From Solibacillus sp. FSL H8-0523 (GTDB lineage: Bacteria; Bacillota; Bacilli; Bacillales_A; Planococcaceae), in contig NZ_CP150291.1 of assembly GCF_038051985.1 (NCBI RefSeq), positions 992,001 to 1,056,000 of the forward strand: 64,000 nucleotides of DNA, read 5' to 3'. Positions 35,689-45,616 of this stretch are shown here, piece by piece. A program made the position numbers and the translations under genes. The notes under the pieces were generated by a model. The model worked only from the letters and a program-made list of their open reading frames with translations, was not told the DNA's origin and searched no databases. Numbering within the stretch: position 1 is the stretch's first letter; every line of letters begins with the position of its first letter.

Positions 35689-37154
35689 CAAAACTCAAAG
35701 TACTTTCGTCTCTTTTGTGGAAATTAACTGAAAGATTGGGAGTTCAGGGGATTCAATTTATCGTAATGATTGTTCTTGCCCGCTTTCTTTTACCGGATGA
35801 TTTTGGATTAATCGTTCTGGTAATGGTTTTCATATCCATGGCTGGAATTATAACGCAAGGCGGATTTAATTTAGCCTTAATTCAAAAGAAAAAAGTTGAA
35901 GAGATTGATTTTTCATCGGTCTTTTATTTAAACTTATTTATTGCATTAATTCTATATATCCTACTCTTTTTCACAGCACCATATATAGCCTCATTTTTTG
36001 AACAACCTCAATTGAAATTTATTTTAAGAATACTTGCTATAACATTATTTTTTAATTCTTTAAGTGCAATTCAAAATACAATCATTTCGCGAGAATTTCA
36101 ATTTAAAAAACTATTTACTAGTACATTGACGGCATCTATTATAGCGGGAATAGTTGGTATAGCTATGGCATATACTAATTATGGTATATGGGCTTTAGTA
36201 GGGTTTCAATTAACAAATCAATTTCTAGTTACGATTATATTATGGTTCACAATAAACTGGAGACCAAAATTTCTTTTTTCCTTTAAAAGGATTAAGCGTT
36301 TATTTTCTTTTGGGTGGAAGTTACTAGTTTCTTCTTTAATTGATGCAATAGATCTAAATATTAGAATTTTATTAATAGGGAAGTTGTTTAATCCTGCAAT
36401 ACTAGGTTTTTATAATAGAGGAGAGCAATTTCCTAATCTCCTTGTAAATAATATAAATGGAGCAATACAAGCGGTTATGTTTCCTACACTCTCGTCACAT
36501 CAAGATGATAGAAATAGAGTGAAGGAGATTTTGCGGAGAGCAATTGTGACGAGTTCATTTATCATTTTCCCTATGATGGTTGGGTTAGCCGTCGTTGCAG
36601 AACCTTTAGTGAAGCTTTTATTGACAGAAAAGTGGCTACCTGCCGTGCCATTTATCCAAATTTTTTGTGCGGGCTATGCATTATGGCCAATTCATACAGC
36701 TAATTTACAGGCTATAAATGCATTAGGAAGAAGCGATATTTTTCTCAAATTGGAAATTATAAAAAAGCTATTAGGAGTATTTTTTTTAATAGTGAGTATC
36801 CCTTTCGGTGTTTATGCAGTAGCTCTTAGTATAGTAGTTGGTGGAGTTATAGCATCGTTCATTAATGCATATCCCAACTCGCAATTACTTAACTATAGTA
36901 TTCGAGAGCAATGGAATGATGTGATTCCTTCCTTTCTATTATCTATTGTTATGGGAGCAGTTATATATACTATTCATTGGATTCAAATGTCAGCCATGTT
37001 AACCTTATTAGCTCAAGTTTTTGTCGGCGTATTTATATATATAGGATTAGCTGCTCTTTTCAGACTCGAATGTTTTTCTTATTTAGTAGTAACGCTAAAA
37101 GAACTTTTAAGAACTAGAAGGAGTATACAATTAAAAGCATATAAGAAAATATGA
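35673..37154 (+). CDS. Polysaccharide flippase (Wzx/WzxC-like, MOP superfamily)
   Basis: 493 residues, about 14 hydrophobic segments. The N-terminal SLLWKLTERLGVQGIQFIVMIVLARFLLPDDFGL is typical of WzxC/TuaB-like exporters. ISREFQFKKLF, FGWKLLVSSLIDAI and YNRGEQFPNLLVNNINGAIQAVMFPTLS are further family strings. It moves the undecaprenyl-linked repeat unit outward. It belongs to a different subgroup from the MurJ-like flippase at 7156-8688, which indicates separate origins for the two loci. The 16-base overlap with the GT2 gene implies coupled translation. Confidence 0.92.
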   Translation: MDFHLTKLKVLSSLLWKLTERLGVQGIQFIVMIVLARFLLPDDFGLIVLVMVFISMAGIITQGGFNLALIQKKKVEEIDFSSVFYLNLFIALILYILLFFTAPYIASFFEQPQLKFILRILAITLFFNSLSAIQNTIISREFQFKKLFTSTLTASIIAGIVGIAMAYTNYGIWALVGFQLTNQFLVTIILWFTINWRPKFLFSFKRIKRLFSFGWKLLVSSLIDAIDLNIRILLIGKLFNPAILGFYNRGEQFPNLLVNNINGAIQAVMFPTLSSHQDDRNRVKEILRRAIVTSSFIIFPMMVGLAVVAEPLVKLLLTEKWLPAVPFIQIFCAGYALWPIHTANLQAINALGRSDIFLKLEIIKKLLGVFFLIVSIPFGVYAVALSIVVGGVIASFINAYPNSQLLNYSIREQWNDVIPSFLLSIVMGAVIYTIHWIQMSAMLTLLAQVFVGVFIYIGLAALFRLECFSYLVVTLKELLRTRRSIQLKAYKKI

Positions 37155-37208
37155 TTATAGGCTATTTGTAAAAATTCATCCATTTAATTAATAGATAAGG
37201 AGAATAAT

Positions 37209-37754
37209 ATGGAAAACAAAGTATATTTAAGAGCTTTTGAGCATAGTGATATTAGTTTTTTAAATACTATTAGAAATAATGACACGCTTTATCAAACAAC
37301 GACAGGTAATAAATACTATATTTCTTCAGAACATGATAAAAAATGGATAGAGGACAAAATATTTAATAATTACAATCAGCTCTATTTAGTTATTTGTAGT
37401 AGTGAAAGCCAACAACCACTTGGGTACGTTTGCGCAAATAACATTGACTATATCAACAGAAAGGCGGAATGGGGAGGGCTAATCGTTACGAATGAACTGA
37501 ATAGTAAAGGGATTGGCACAGACGCGGGCTATTTACTATTAGATCATTTATTTGGCGAATTAGGTATGAATATGGTATATGCCTATGTAAATGAAAATAA
37601 TAAAGCATCATATCGTTTATCTGAGAAGTATGGATTTAAAAAAGACGGGTTAATTCGAAATTTTGTTTATAAACAAAATCGTTTTCACAATGTCTATGTG
37701 TTTTCAATCTTGAAATCAGAATATGTAAATAACAAAACATTATACGTTGAGTAA
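37209..37754 (+). CDS. GNAT-family N-acetyltransferase (probable amino-sugar acetyltransferase)
   Basis: 181 residues. RimJ/RimL-type GNAT fold: YLRAFEHSDISFLNTIRNN at the N-terminus, ISSEHDKKWIEDKI, a central PLGYVCANNIDYINRKAEWGGLIV, the acetyl-CoA loop NSKGIGTDAGYLLLDHLF (K-G-I-G-T) and YAYVNENNKASYRLSEKYGFKKDG. Relatives in polysaccharide loci acetylate 4-amino-4,6-dideoxy sugars. The aminotransferase gene 71 bases downstream could provide that substrate. A second acyl donor system at 43.6-45.6 kb competes for the same assignment. AAGGAGA precedes the ATG. Confidence 0.85.
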   Translation: MENKVYLRAFEHSDISFLNTIRNNDTLYQTTTGNKYYISSEHDKKWIEDKIFNNYNQLYLVICSSESQQPLGYVCANNIDYINRKAEWGGLIVTNELNSKGIGTDAGYLLLDHLFGELGMNMVYAYVNENNKASYRLSEKYGFKKDGLIRNFVYKQNRFHNVYVFSILKSEYVNNKTLYVE

Positions 37755-37825
37755 TAGTTACTGATTTCATTATAATGATTTTGAAATTTTACTAGGTTAC
37801 TATCCTATAGAGCAAAGGTGATGCT

Positions 37826-38968
37826 ATGAATAATCCAATACAAGTAACACAATCGTCCATGCCAGCGTTTACCGATTATATCGACGAAATAAAAGATTTA
37901 TGGGAAAGTAAATGGTTAACCAATCAAGGCGCAAAGCACGCACAGTTAGAGCTGGAAATAGCGGAGTTTTTAAAGACGCCCAATGTGGCACTCTTTACAA
38001 ACGGGCATTTAGCACTGGAAGCAAGTTTAGAGGCTTTCGGGCTGACAGGCGAGGTTATTACGACACCATTTACATTTGCTTCAACAACGCACGCCATTGT
38101 AAGAAAAGGATTAACGCCTATTTTTGCGGATATCAATCCTCATGATTATACAATGCAAACCGAAAATTTAGAGCGACTCATAACCGAAAAAACGTCAGCG
38201 ATCCTGCCTGTTCATGTATACGGCAATCTGTGTGATGTAAAAGAAATTGAACGAATCGCCATTAAATATAATCTGAAAGTCATTTATGATGCGGCACATG
38301 CTTTCGGTGTTACCGTAAATGGCGAGAGTATGGCCAACTTTGGAGATGCTTCGATGTACAGTTTTCATGCTACAAAAGTTTTTAATACAATTGAAGGTGG
38401 GGCTCTAACGTTTAAAGATTCCAACCTAAAACACGTCATAAACGCATGTAAAAACTTTGGTATCACTGGACCTGAAACGATAGACTATATTGGTGGTAAC
38501 GCCAAAATGAACGAATTTCAAGCAGCGATGGGGCTTTGTAATCTGCGAACACTCCATCAAGAAATCGCCAAAAGAAAAACCGTTTACGAACGCTATCTAG
38601 AAAATCTAAGCGGCATGGCTGATATAACAATACCAACGATTCAAAAAGAAGTCGCTAGTAATTATGCGTATTTCCCAGTGCTATTTGACAGCACAAAAAC
38701 TTCAAGAGACGACATCCAACACGAATTAATGAAACACAATATATATACAAGAAAATATTTTTATCCATTAATCAATGAACTTGAATGCTACCAATCTAAA
38801 TTCACTACTAATCCTACTCCAGTCGCACAACAAATCGCACAAAATGTCTTAACACTGCCACTCTATGCAGATTTATCATTAGATGCGGTCGATTGTATTT
38901 GCAGCTTAATCAAAGCCAAACTCAATCCTAAAAAAATAATTGTTTCAAAAGGGGATATTTTCATATGA
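37826..38968 (+). CDS. DegT/DnrJ/EryC1-type sugar aminotransferase (VioA/RfbE-like)
   Basis: 380 residues, PLP fold type I. TNGHLALEASLEAFGL, EVITTPFTFASTTHAI, PVHVYGN, YDAAHAFG (Asp binding pyridine N) and SFHATKVFNTIEGGAL with the PLP lysine at about residue 184 define the DegT family. The N-terminal IQVTQSSMPAFTDYIDEI and SKWLTNQG resemble dTDP-4-amino-4,6-dideoxyglucose synthases (VioA/DesI/RfbE-type). With rmlA and rmlB downstream, the expected reaction is amination of dTDP-4-keto-6-deoxyglucose. C4 versus C3 amination cannot be read with certainty, but no 3,4-ketoisomerase gene is seen, favouring C4. Confidence 0.9.
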   Translation: MNNPIQVTQSSMPAFTDYIDEIKDLWESKWLTNQGAKHAQLELEIAEFLKTPNVALFTNGHLALEASLEAFGLTGEVITTPFTFASTTHAIVRKGLTPIFADINPHDYTMQTENLERLITEKTSAILPVHVYGNLCDVKEIERIAIKYNLKVIYDAAHAFGVTVNGESMANFGDASMYSFHATKVFNTIEGGALTFKDSNLKHVINACKNFGITGPETIDYIGGNAKMNEFQAAMGLCNLRTLHQEIAKRKTVYERYLENLSGMADITIPTIQKEVASNYAYFPVLFDSTKTSRDDIQHELMKHNIYTRKYFYPLINELECYQSKFTTNPTPVAQQIAQNVLTLPLYADLSLDAVDCICSLIKAKLNPKKIIVSKGDIFI

Positions 38969-39672
38969 ACGTTGCCTTAATGCAACCGTATTTCTTTCCC
39001 TATCTGGGTTACTTTCAGCTTATCCACGCGGTCGATGAATTTGTTGTTTTTGACCAAGCACAGTATATCCGAAGAGGCTGGATTAACCGTAATCGACTGT
39101 TGAATCCACACAAAGAAAGCGTTTATATCAATGTGCCTGTACACAAAGCGCCTCGAGAAACAAAAATTAAAGATATATTGATCAATCATACGAGTAGTTG
39201 GAAGGACACGATTTTTCAACAACTCAGCTATTACCGGAAAGCACCGAACTATGCATTTGTACTGGATTTTATGACGGACTGCTTGGCGAGTGATGCGGTT
39301 TATTTAAGTGAACTAAATACGAGCGTCTTAAAAAAAGTTTGCGTTTTATTGGAAATCGATACAAAAATCACGGTTTTATCTGAGCGCTTGCCCCTGTTAA
39401 CTGAAATGGATGCAGCGGATGACTGGGGAATTGCAGTCTCAAAAGCGCTACATGCTACTACCTACATTAATGCTATCGGTGGTATGGATTTTTACGATCA
39501 ACAAAAATATCTCGCCAATGATTTAGATATTCAATTTATTAAAACCGAGCTAAAACCGTATCAACAATTTCACAATGAGTTTGTACCGGGTTTGTCCATT
39601 ATTGATGTGCTGATGTTTAATGAGCCAGAACAAGTAAAACAGATGTTAGAAATTCATGAACTAATTAAATAG
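38965..39672 (+). CDS. WbqC family protein
   Basis: 235 residues. The signature VALMQPYFFPYLGYFQLIHAVDEFVVFDQAQYIRRGWINRN is diagnostic in pieces (QPYxxPxxGYxxxI, FVxxDxxQ, WxNRxRI). ITVLSERLP, YINAIGGMDFYDQQKYLANDLDIQFI and PGLSIIDVLMFN follow the family. It overlaps the aminotransferase by 4 bases (ATGA). WbqC proteins are found beside amino-sugar genes, and their enzymatic role has not been settled to my knowledge. One idea is a ligase or acyl/aminoacyl transferase acting on the amino group. Confidence 0.9.
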   Translation: MNVALMQPYFFPYLGYFQLIHAVDEFVVFDQAQYIRRGWINRNRLLNPHKESVYINVPVHKAPRETKIKDILINHTSSWKDTIFQQLSYYRKAPNYAFVLDFMTDCLASDAVYLSELNTSVLKKVCVLLEIDTKITVLSERLPLLTEMDAADDWGIAVSKALHATTYINAIGGMDFYDQQKYLANDLDIQFIKTELKPYQQFHNEFVPGLSIIDVLMFNEPEQVKQMLEIHELIK

Positions 39673-39690
39673 CAAAAAAGGGGACTAGAT

Positions 39691-40584
<894 letters not shown>

Positions 40585-40600
40585 AAGGTGGCAAAATCAT

Positions 40601-41593
40601 ATGAAAAAGCTATTAGTAACGGGTGGAGCTGGATTTATCGGTGGTAATTTTATTCATTATGTACTTGAAAAATACCCTCATTATAAGCTCTATAATTTGG
40701 ATGCACTGACGTATGCAGGCGATTTAACGAAGCATTCTGCGATAGAATCGTTGGAAAATTATCATTTTATCAAAGCGGATATTACAAATGAACATGAAAT
40801 GATGCATTTATTCGAAAAGGAACGATTTGATTTTGTCGTTCATTTTGCTGCAGAAAGTCATGTAGATCGGTCCATTATCGAGCCTGGTATTTTTGTTCAA
40901 ACCAATGTTCTAGGTACACAAGTGTTATTAGAAGCAGCGAGACGCGTCGGGATTACAAAGTTTGTTCACGTCTCAACTGATGAAGTTTACGGGGAGCTCG
41001 ATTTGGACCCGACAACCTTTTTCACAGAAGAAACGCCGTTACAGCCAAATAGCCCATATAGTGCAAGTAAAGCATCCTCGGATTTTCTTGTACAGGCATA
41101 TCACCATACTTACGGAATGCCCATGAATATTACGCGTTGTTCGAATAACTATGGCCCTTACCATTTTCCTGAGAAGTTAATACCTTTAACGATTAATCGT
41201 GTTTTGAAAGATGAAAAAGTACCGGTGTACGGGGATGGTCAAAATATCCGTGACTGGTTGCATGTGATGGATCATTGCGCAGCGATTGATGTCGTGTTGC
41301 ATGAAGGTGTCGACGGTGAGGTCTACAATATCGGTGGTCATAATGAACGCACGAATTTACAAGTCGTGAAGACCATTATCCAAGCATTAGGTAAGTCAGA
41401 ACAGCTGATTGAATTTGTCGAGGATCGTTTAGGTCACGATAAACGCTATGCCATCGATCCATCGAAAATTGAGCAATTAGGATGGAAGCCGAAATTCACC
41501 TTCGAATCAGGGATCAATCAAACGATCAAATGGTATATGGACAATAAAGCGTGGCTTGAGCAAGTGAATCGTAGGCGCATTCAGATGTATTGA
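40601..41593 (+). CDS. rmlB: dTDP-glucose 4,6-dehydratase
   Basis: 330 residues from ATG 40601, after AAAAGGTGG at 40583-40591; longer in-frame starts overlap rmlA and are unlikely. KLLVTGGAGFIGGNFIHYV, NLDALTYAGDLTKH, FAAESHVDRSI (catalytic-site region), HVSTDEVYGELD (T-D-E), YSASK (YxxxK), CSNNYGPYHFPEKLIPL and VYGDGQNIRDWLHVMDHC are all diagnostic. It makes dTDP-4-keto-6-deoxyglucose, the substrate for the DegT aminotransferase. A terminator follows. Confidence 0.96.
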   Translation: MKKLLVTGGAGFIGGNFIHYVLEKYPHYKLYNLDALTYAGDLTKHSAIESLENYHFIKADITNEHEMMHLFEKERFDFVVHFAAESHVDRSIIEPGIFVQTNVLGTQVLLEAARRVGITKFVHVSTDEVYGELDLDPTTFFTEETPLQPNSPYSASKASSDFLVQAYHHTYGMPMNITRCSNNYGPYHFPEKLIPLTINRVLKDEKVPVYGDGQNIRDWLHVMDHCAAIDVVLHEGVDGEVYNIGGHNERTNLQVVKTIIQALGKSEQLIEFVEDRLGHDKRYAIDPSKIEQLGWKPKFTFESGINQTIKWYMDNKAWLEQVNRRRIQMY

Positions 41594-41613
41594 GGCAATC
41601 ATGGCGTTAGAAA

Positions 41614-41647
41614 GAGGCTGAGTTCTAGACAATAGAATTCAGCTTTT
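41614..41647 (+). terminator. Terminator after rmlB
   Basis: Stem AGGCTGAGTTCTA / TAGAATTCAGCTTTT with a short loop and G-T pairs, ending in a short TTTTG. The tail is weak; partial readthrough into the following genes is plausible. Confidence 0.65.
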
Positions 41648-41711
41648 GTTCATTTAATTGTACGAAAGTAGAAAAGTAATCAAATGGAGAGGCAACAAGT
41701 AGGAGGCCATT

Positions 41712-43526
41712 ATGATTGTGAATAAAAAATTTTATATAGCGATGATTATCTTATTAACCGTCATTCTAAGTGCATGTTCAGAAGAACGGCAAGGAGCAAT
41801 AGATGTTGTGATTGAAGATGTATTCATTGAAATGAATGACGGGGTAAAATTAGCTTCTCGTATTTATCGCCCAAATGATGTTAAAAGCTATCCGGTCTTG
41901 CTCGCGAGAACGACCTATAATAGTGGCGCATTTAGCAGTAAAGAAGAAGGAGACTACCGAAAGCTTGGACTAACAATGGCTGAAAAAGGCTATGTCGTCG
42001 TGATCCAAGATGTTAGAGGCTTATATGGTTCTGAAGGAGAATGGCGATTGTTTCAGGATGATGCATCAGATGGGTATCAAACGGTTATTTGGTTAAACGA
42101 ACAAGCATGGAGCAATGGGAAAGTAGGCGCTTTTGGGAAATCTGCTCCTGGAATGACAGCGAATTTATTAGCAACGAAAAACCCACCTGGATTAAAGGCT
42201 GCCTTTGTCCAAATGGCACCTTCTGAATTTTATGAAGAAGTGATTGCGGAAGGTGGCATTTATCGACACGAACTGGCAACAAGGTGGATGTATTTTATTA
42301 ACACGGCGTATTCAATAAAAATGCTACAGCAAGGCAAAATTGATGACGAAACCTATTCTACTATAGTGGAAAAAAATAAGGAGTTTCCAGAGTTATTTAG
42401 ACATACACCGCTTAATCGCTTCCCTTATTTAAGTGATAATCCATTGTTTACGTCAATTTTTGAACATTATATACAAGATGATTACTATGATTATTATGAT
42501 ATTCCGGCTAACTTTTCGAATATTAACATTCCGATTTATCACCTTGGAGGCTGGTATGACACCTTTTTAGAAGGAACGATGAAAAACTATCTCGGTCTGC
42601 AGCAAGATGGAGGAGATGGAGCGAAAGGGAACCAAAAGCTTCTGATGGGCCCTTGGACGCATCAAGATTTCGGACAGCACGGGATAGACGGCGATAGTGC
42701 TTTTTTTGAAGGCGATGAAATCTATTTAATTAACGAAATGGAGCGTTGGTTTGATTACTGGCTAAAGGATATCGATACAGGTGTTATGGCAGAAGATCCG
42801 ATCACGTATTATACAATTGGCGCTAATGAATGGAAAACGTCGAGCGTATGGCCCGTTGCAAATGTAGAAGAAGATACATGGTACTTTACAAATGAAAAAA
42901 GCAACAGTGCTATGTCAATCAATGATGCGCGTTTGTCGAAACAACAGCCGGCTTTACAAGGGGTAGATCAATATAAATACGATCCGAAAACCCCAATTAT
43001 TACCATTGGCGGGAGAAACTTATTTGGCGAATTAGGACTGGGGCCTTTAGATCAACGCCCTGCCGAAAAACATTCATTAACCTACACATCAGAGCCGTTA
43101 ACACAACCTGTAGAAATCGGGGGGACGGTGACAGCGACGTTATATGTTTCTTCAGATGCCGTTGATACGGATTTCACGATGAAATTAACGGATGTTTCAC
43201 CCGATGGTACGTCCCATATATTAAGTGAAGGTGCGTTACGAATGCGATTCCGTGAAGGACTAGATCAAGAAGTCTTTATAGAAGACGGGAAAGTGTATGA
43301 GATTGAAATCGATTTACAGGATATAAGTCATGTATTTAAAGAGGGGCATCGCATTCGAGTCGCTGTCGCAAGCAGCAATTTCCCGAGATTTGACCGAAAT
43401 TCAAATACCGGAAATCCGCTCGGTGTAGATTCAGAACTAGATTTTGTGATCGCAGAAAATACTGTTCATATCGGTCCAGACTATCCATCACATATCAAGC
43501 TACCGATCATAAAACATCAAGAATAA
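41712..43526 (+). CDS. Secreted lipoprotein hydrolase, CocE/NonD (X-Pro dipeptidyl-peptidase S15) family
   Basis: 604 residues. Lipoprotein signal peptide (KKFYIAMIILLTVILSAC, lipobox Cys about 22), so anchored outside the membrane. The alpha/beta-hydrolase domain has LLARTTYN, VIQDVRGLYGSEGEW, the nucleophile elbow GKSAPG (Ser about 144), acid PIYHLGGWYDTFLEGT (Asp about 283) and GPWTHQDF (His about 317). A C-terminal jelly-roll domain (LTYTSEPL, VSPDGTSHILSEGALRMRF, FKEGHRIRVAVASSNFPRFDRN) completes the CocE layout. The triad looks intact. Known members hydrolyse esters such as cocaine and glutaryl substrates. Lying between rmlB and the acyl-transfer genes, it might remove an acyl group from the exported polymer, which is inference. 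Confidence 0.9.
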   Translation: MIVNKKFYIAMIILLTVILSACSEERQGAIDVVIEDVFIEMNDGVKLASRIYRPNDVKSYPVLLARTTYNSGAFSSKEEGDYRKLGLTMAEKGYVVVIQDVRGLYGSEGEWRLFQDDASDGYQTVIWLNEQAWSNGKVGAFGKSAPGMTANLLATKNPPGLKAAFVQMAPSEFYEEVIAEGGIYRHELATRWMYFINTAYSIKMLQQGKIDDETYSTIVEKNKEFPELFRHTPLNRFPYLSDNPLFTSIFEHYIQDDYYDYYDIPANFSNINIPIYHLGGWYDTFLEGTMKNYLGLQQDGGDGAKGNQKLLMGPWTHQDFGQHGIDGDSAFFEGDEIYLINEMERWFDYWLKDIDTGVMAEDPITYYTIGANEWKTSSVWPVANVEEDTWYFTNEKSNSAMSINDARLSKQQPALQGVDQYKYDPKTPIITIGGRNLFGELGLGPLDQRPAEKHSLTYTSEPLTQPVEIGGTVTATLYVSSDAVDTDFTMKLTDVSPDGTSHILSEGALRMRFREGLDQEVFIEDGKVYEIEIDLQDISHVFKEGHRIRVAVASSNFPRFDRNSNTGNPLGVDSELDFVIAENTVHIGPDYPSHIKLPIIKHQE

Positions 43527-43645
43527 AGGAAGCAGTTTGTCTGTTTATTTGTTTGATACTAATTAGTAATGAATAGCAAAGCCCAAACATATAATAAAAA
43601 AGCTTAAAAATATTGCAATCACTAGAGAATCGGTAGGTGATAAAA

Positions 43646-44629
43646 ATGACAACAGTCAAGGCAATAGAATACCATTTCCCAACAAACTATCAAACTAATG
43701 ACCCGAACAATAAATTAACTAAAAAGCTTGGCATATCAACGAGATATATCGCGGAGCAGGATGAAACTGCTTCTGACTTAGCGATACAAGCTGCTGAAAA
43801 GTTATTTGCAAAGGGCATTTGTCAAAAGGGTGAAATTGATTTTTTGCTTTTTTGCACACAAGCACCAGATTATATTTTGCCGACAACAGCCTGCATCATT
43901 CAGGAGAAATTAAAGCTTCGGACGAGTTGCGGTGCACTGGATTTTAATTTAGGCTGTTCGGGATTTATTTATGGTCTGGCTCTTGCAAAAGGTCTGATTG
44001 AAAGTGGGCAAGCGAAAAAGGTGCTGCTTTTAACAGCAGATACGTATAGTAAATTTGTTCACAATCAGGATCTCGGTACCTCTTTATTATTCGGGGATGG
44101 AGCAGCGGCGACTTTAATTACGGAATCTTCCGATGAAGGCGTGGGACCATTTGTATATGGAACAGATGGCAGCGGGGCAAAAGATTTAATCATCTATGCA
44201 GGCGGGGCGAGAGAGCCAATGGATTCTGAAGCTTTAATAGAAGTGGCAGATGAAAAAGGCAATATTCGAACGCGCAGCAATTTGTATATGAATGGATCAG
44301 AAGTATTCAATTTTGCGATGAGAGAGGTCCCAAAAGCAATTGCTGATTTGTTACACAAAGAACAGACGACCTTGAATGACTATGATTATTTTATTTTTCA
44401 TCAAGCGAATGCGTACATGCTAGAAGCTTTGAGAAGAAGACTCGGTATTGATAAGACTAAGTTTTCCATTCAATTGAAGGATTGTGGCAATACGGTTTCA
44501 TCTACAATTCCAATTGCTTTAAAAAGAGAAATCGAACAGGGAAACATAAAAAATGGGGACAAAGTGTTATTAGTTGGGTTCGGTGTAGGACTATCTTGGG
44601 GTGTTTGCGCAATCAAGATCAGCGCGTAA
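43646..44629 (+). CDS. 3-oxoacyl-ACP synthase III-like enzyme (FabH family) dedicated to the polysaccharide locus
   Basis: 327 residues from ATG 43646 (GTG 43637 is embedded in the ribosome site). The thiolase-fold catalytic triad is visible: Cys about 104 in FNLGCSGFIYG, His about 252 in IFHQANAYM and Asn about 282 in DCGNTVSSTIP. LLFGDGAAATLI and GVGLSWG are standard. FabH condenses an acyl-CoA with malonyl-ACP. The family member here sits with a private ACP gene (28 bases downstream) and an acyltransferase, not with fatty-acid genes. It probably makes a short special acyl chain for sugar decoration. It differs from housekeeping FabH at the N-terminus (KAIEYHFPTNYQTN). Confidence 0.92.
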   Translation: MTTVKAIEYHFPTNYQTNDPNNKLTKKLGISTRYIAEQDETASDLAIQAAEKLFAKGICQKGEIDFLLFCTQAPDYILPTTACIIQEKLKLRTSCGALDFNLGCSGFIYGLALAKGLIESGQAKKVLLLTADTYSKFVHNQDLGTSLLFGDGAAATLITESSDEGVGPFVYGTDGSGAKDLIIYAGGAREPMDSEALIEVADEKGNIRTRSNLYMNGSEVFNFAMREVPKAIADLLHKEQTTLNDYDYFIFHQANAYMLEALRRRLGIDKTKFSIQLKDCGNTVSSTIPIALKREIEQGNIKNGDKVLLVGFGVGLSWGVCAIKISA

Positions 44630-44656
44630 TTTTATTTTTTATGAGGGGGCAAATCG

Positions 44657-44905
44657 GTGAATCTCCAACAATTTATTACATTATGTGAAGAAATTTTAGA
44701 AGTAGAACCAGGTACGCTAACAATGGCTACACGTTTAGACAGTATAGATGAATGGGACTCCTTAACGAGGATGGACTTAGTTTCTTATTGTGATGACAAA
44801 TTCAACACAACACTTCCTGTTGAAATTTTTCGAGATACAGAAACATTTCAAGACGTAATCGATAAAGTGAAGCCGTATTTATATGTGACGGCCTATGAAA
44901 AATGA
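44657..44905 (+). CDS. Acyl carrier protein (locus-specific)
   Basis: 82 residues, GTG start after GAGGGGGC. Acidic four-helix ACP with the phosphopantetheine serine at about residue 35 in DEWDSLTRMDL, which is the D-S-L motif. RLDSIDEWDS resembles stand-alone ACPs of specialised pathways (LDSLxxWDSL) rather than the fatty-acid ACP (GADSLDTVEL). It follows the KAS III gene by 27 bases, and its last 11 bases overlap the acyltransferase gene. This supports a three-protein acyl assembly and transfer unit. A phosphopantetheinyl transferase would be supplied by the cell. Confidence 0.9.
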   Translation: MNLQQFITLCEEILEVEPGTLTMATRLDSIDEWDSLTRMDLVSYCDDKFNTTLPVEIFRDTETFQDVIDKVKPYLYVTAYEK

Positions 44906-45587
44906 GGACATTCTATTAATTGGTGATGGCGAATTTGCTGAAATTGCCTATGAATACTTTACGTATGATTCACCATATCGTGTCGTGGCCTTCGCTGTTG
45001 AAAAAGAGTATCTAAAAAAAGACACACTGTATGATTTGCCGATTATTCCTTTTGAAGAAATTGAACAGTATTATGCACCAGCTCAATATAAAGTGTTTGT
45101 TGCGATCAATAGCACAAAGTTAAATCGACCCCGGACTCGCTTATATCATGAAGTGAAAAATAAAGGCTATGAAGTCGTTTCTTATATTAGCTCAAAAGCC
45201 TTTGTTTGGCCCAATGTAACAATTGGGGAAAATACGTTTATTTTTGAACACAATGTCTTACAGCATCATGCCCGTGTAGGGAATAATGTCATTATGTGGA
45301 GCGGTAATCACATTGGCCATCGTTCAGTCATTAAAGACAATTGCTTTATCACGTCTCAGGTGGTGATAGCGGGACGTTGTGAAATTGGGGAAAGTTGTTT
45401 TTTGGGGGTTAACAGTACGTTGAATGACTCAATTAAAATCGCAAAAGATTGCTTGATTTCATCGGGAGCGGTCGTCAATAAACATACAAAAGAAGGCTTC
45501 ATTTACTCGGGAAATCCCGCTAAAGAAAATAAAATCACTAGTTATCGATATTATGGAATAGCAGCTGAACCGTATATTAATCATTAA
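44895..45587 (+). CDS. Sugar O/N-acyltransferase, NeuD/PglD-like left-handed beta-helix protein
   Basis: 230 residues. An N-terminal Rossmann-like domain (ILLIGDGEFAEIAYEYF, FVAINSTKLNRPRTRLYHEVKNKGY) and a C-terminal hexapeptide-repeat left-handed beta-helix (about 105-215: WPNVTIGENTFIFEHNVLQ, VGNNVIMWSGNHIGHRSVI, with the catalytic His region) match the NeuD/PglD type. PglD relatives N-acetylate the amino group of UDP-4-amino sugars. Because the gene overlaps the ACP gene by 11 bases, the donor may be an acyl-ACP, not acetyl-CoA. Ends with AEPYINH. Confidence 0.9.
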   Translation: MKNEDILLIGDGEFAEIAYEYFTYDSPYRVVAFAVEKEYLKKDTLYDLPIIPFEEIEQYYAPAQYKVFVAINSTKLNRPRTRLYHEVKNKGYEVVSYISSKAFVWPNVTIGENTFIFEHNVLQHHARVGNNVIMWSGNHIGHRSVIKDNCFITSQVVIAGRCEIGESCFLGVNSTLNDSIKIAKDCLISSGAVVNKHTKEGFIYSGNPAKENKITSYRYYGIAAEPYINH

Positions 45588-45616
45588 CAACAATCCTATT
45601 TCAAGGGGGAATAAAA

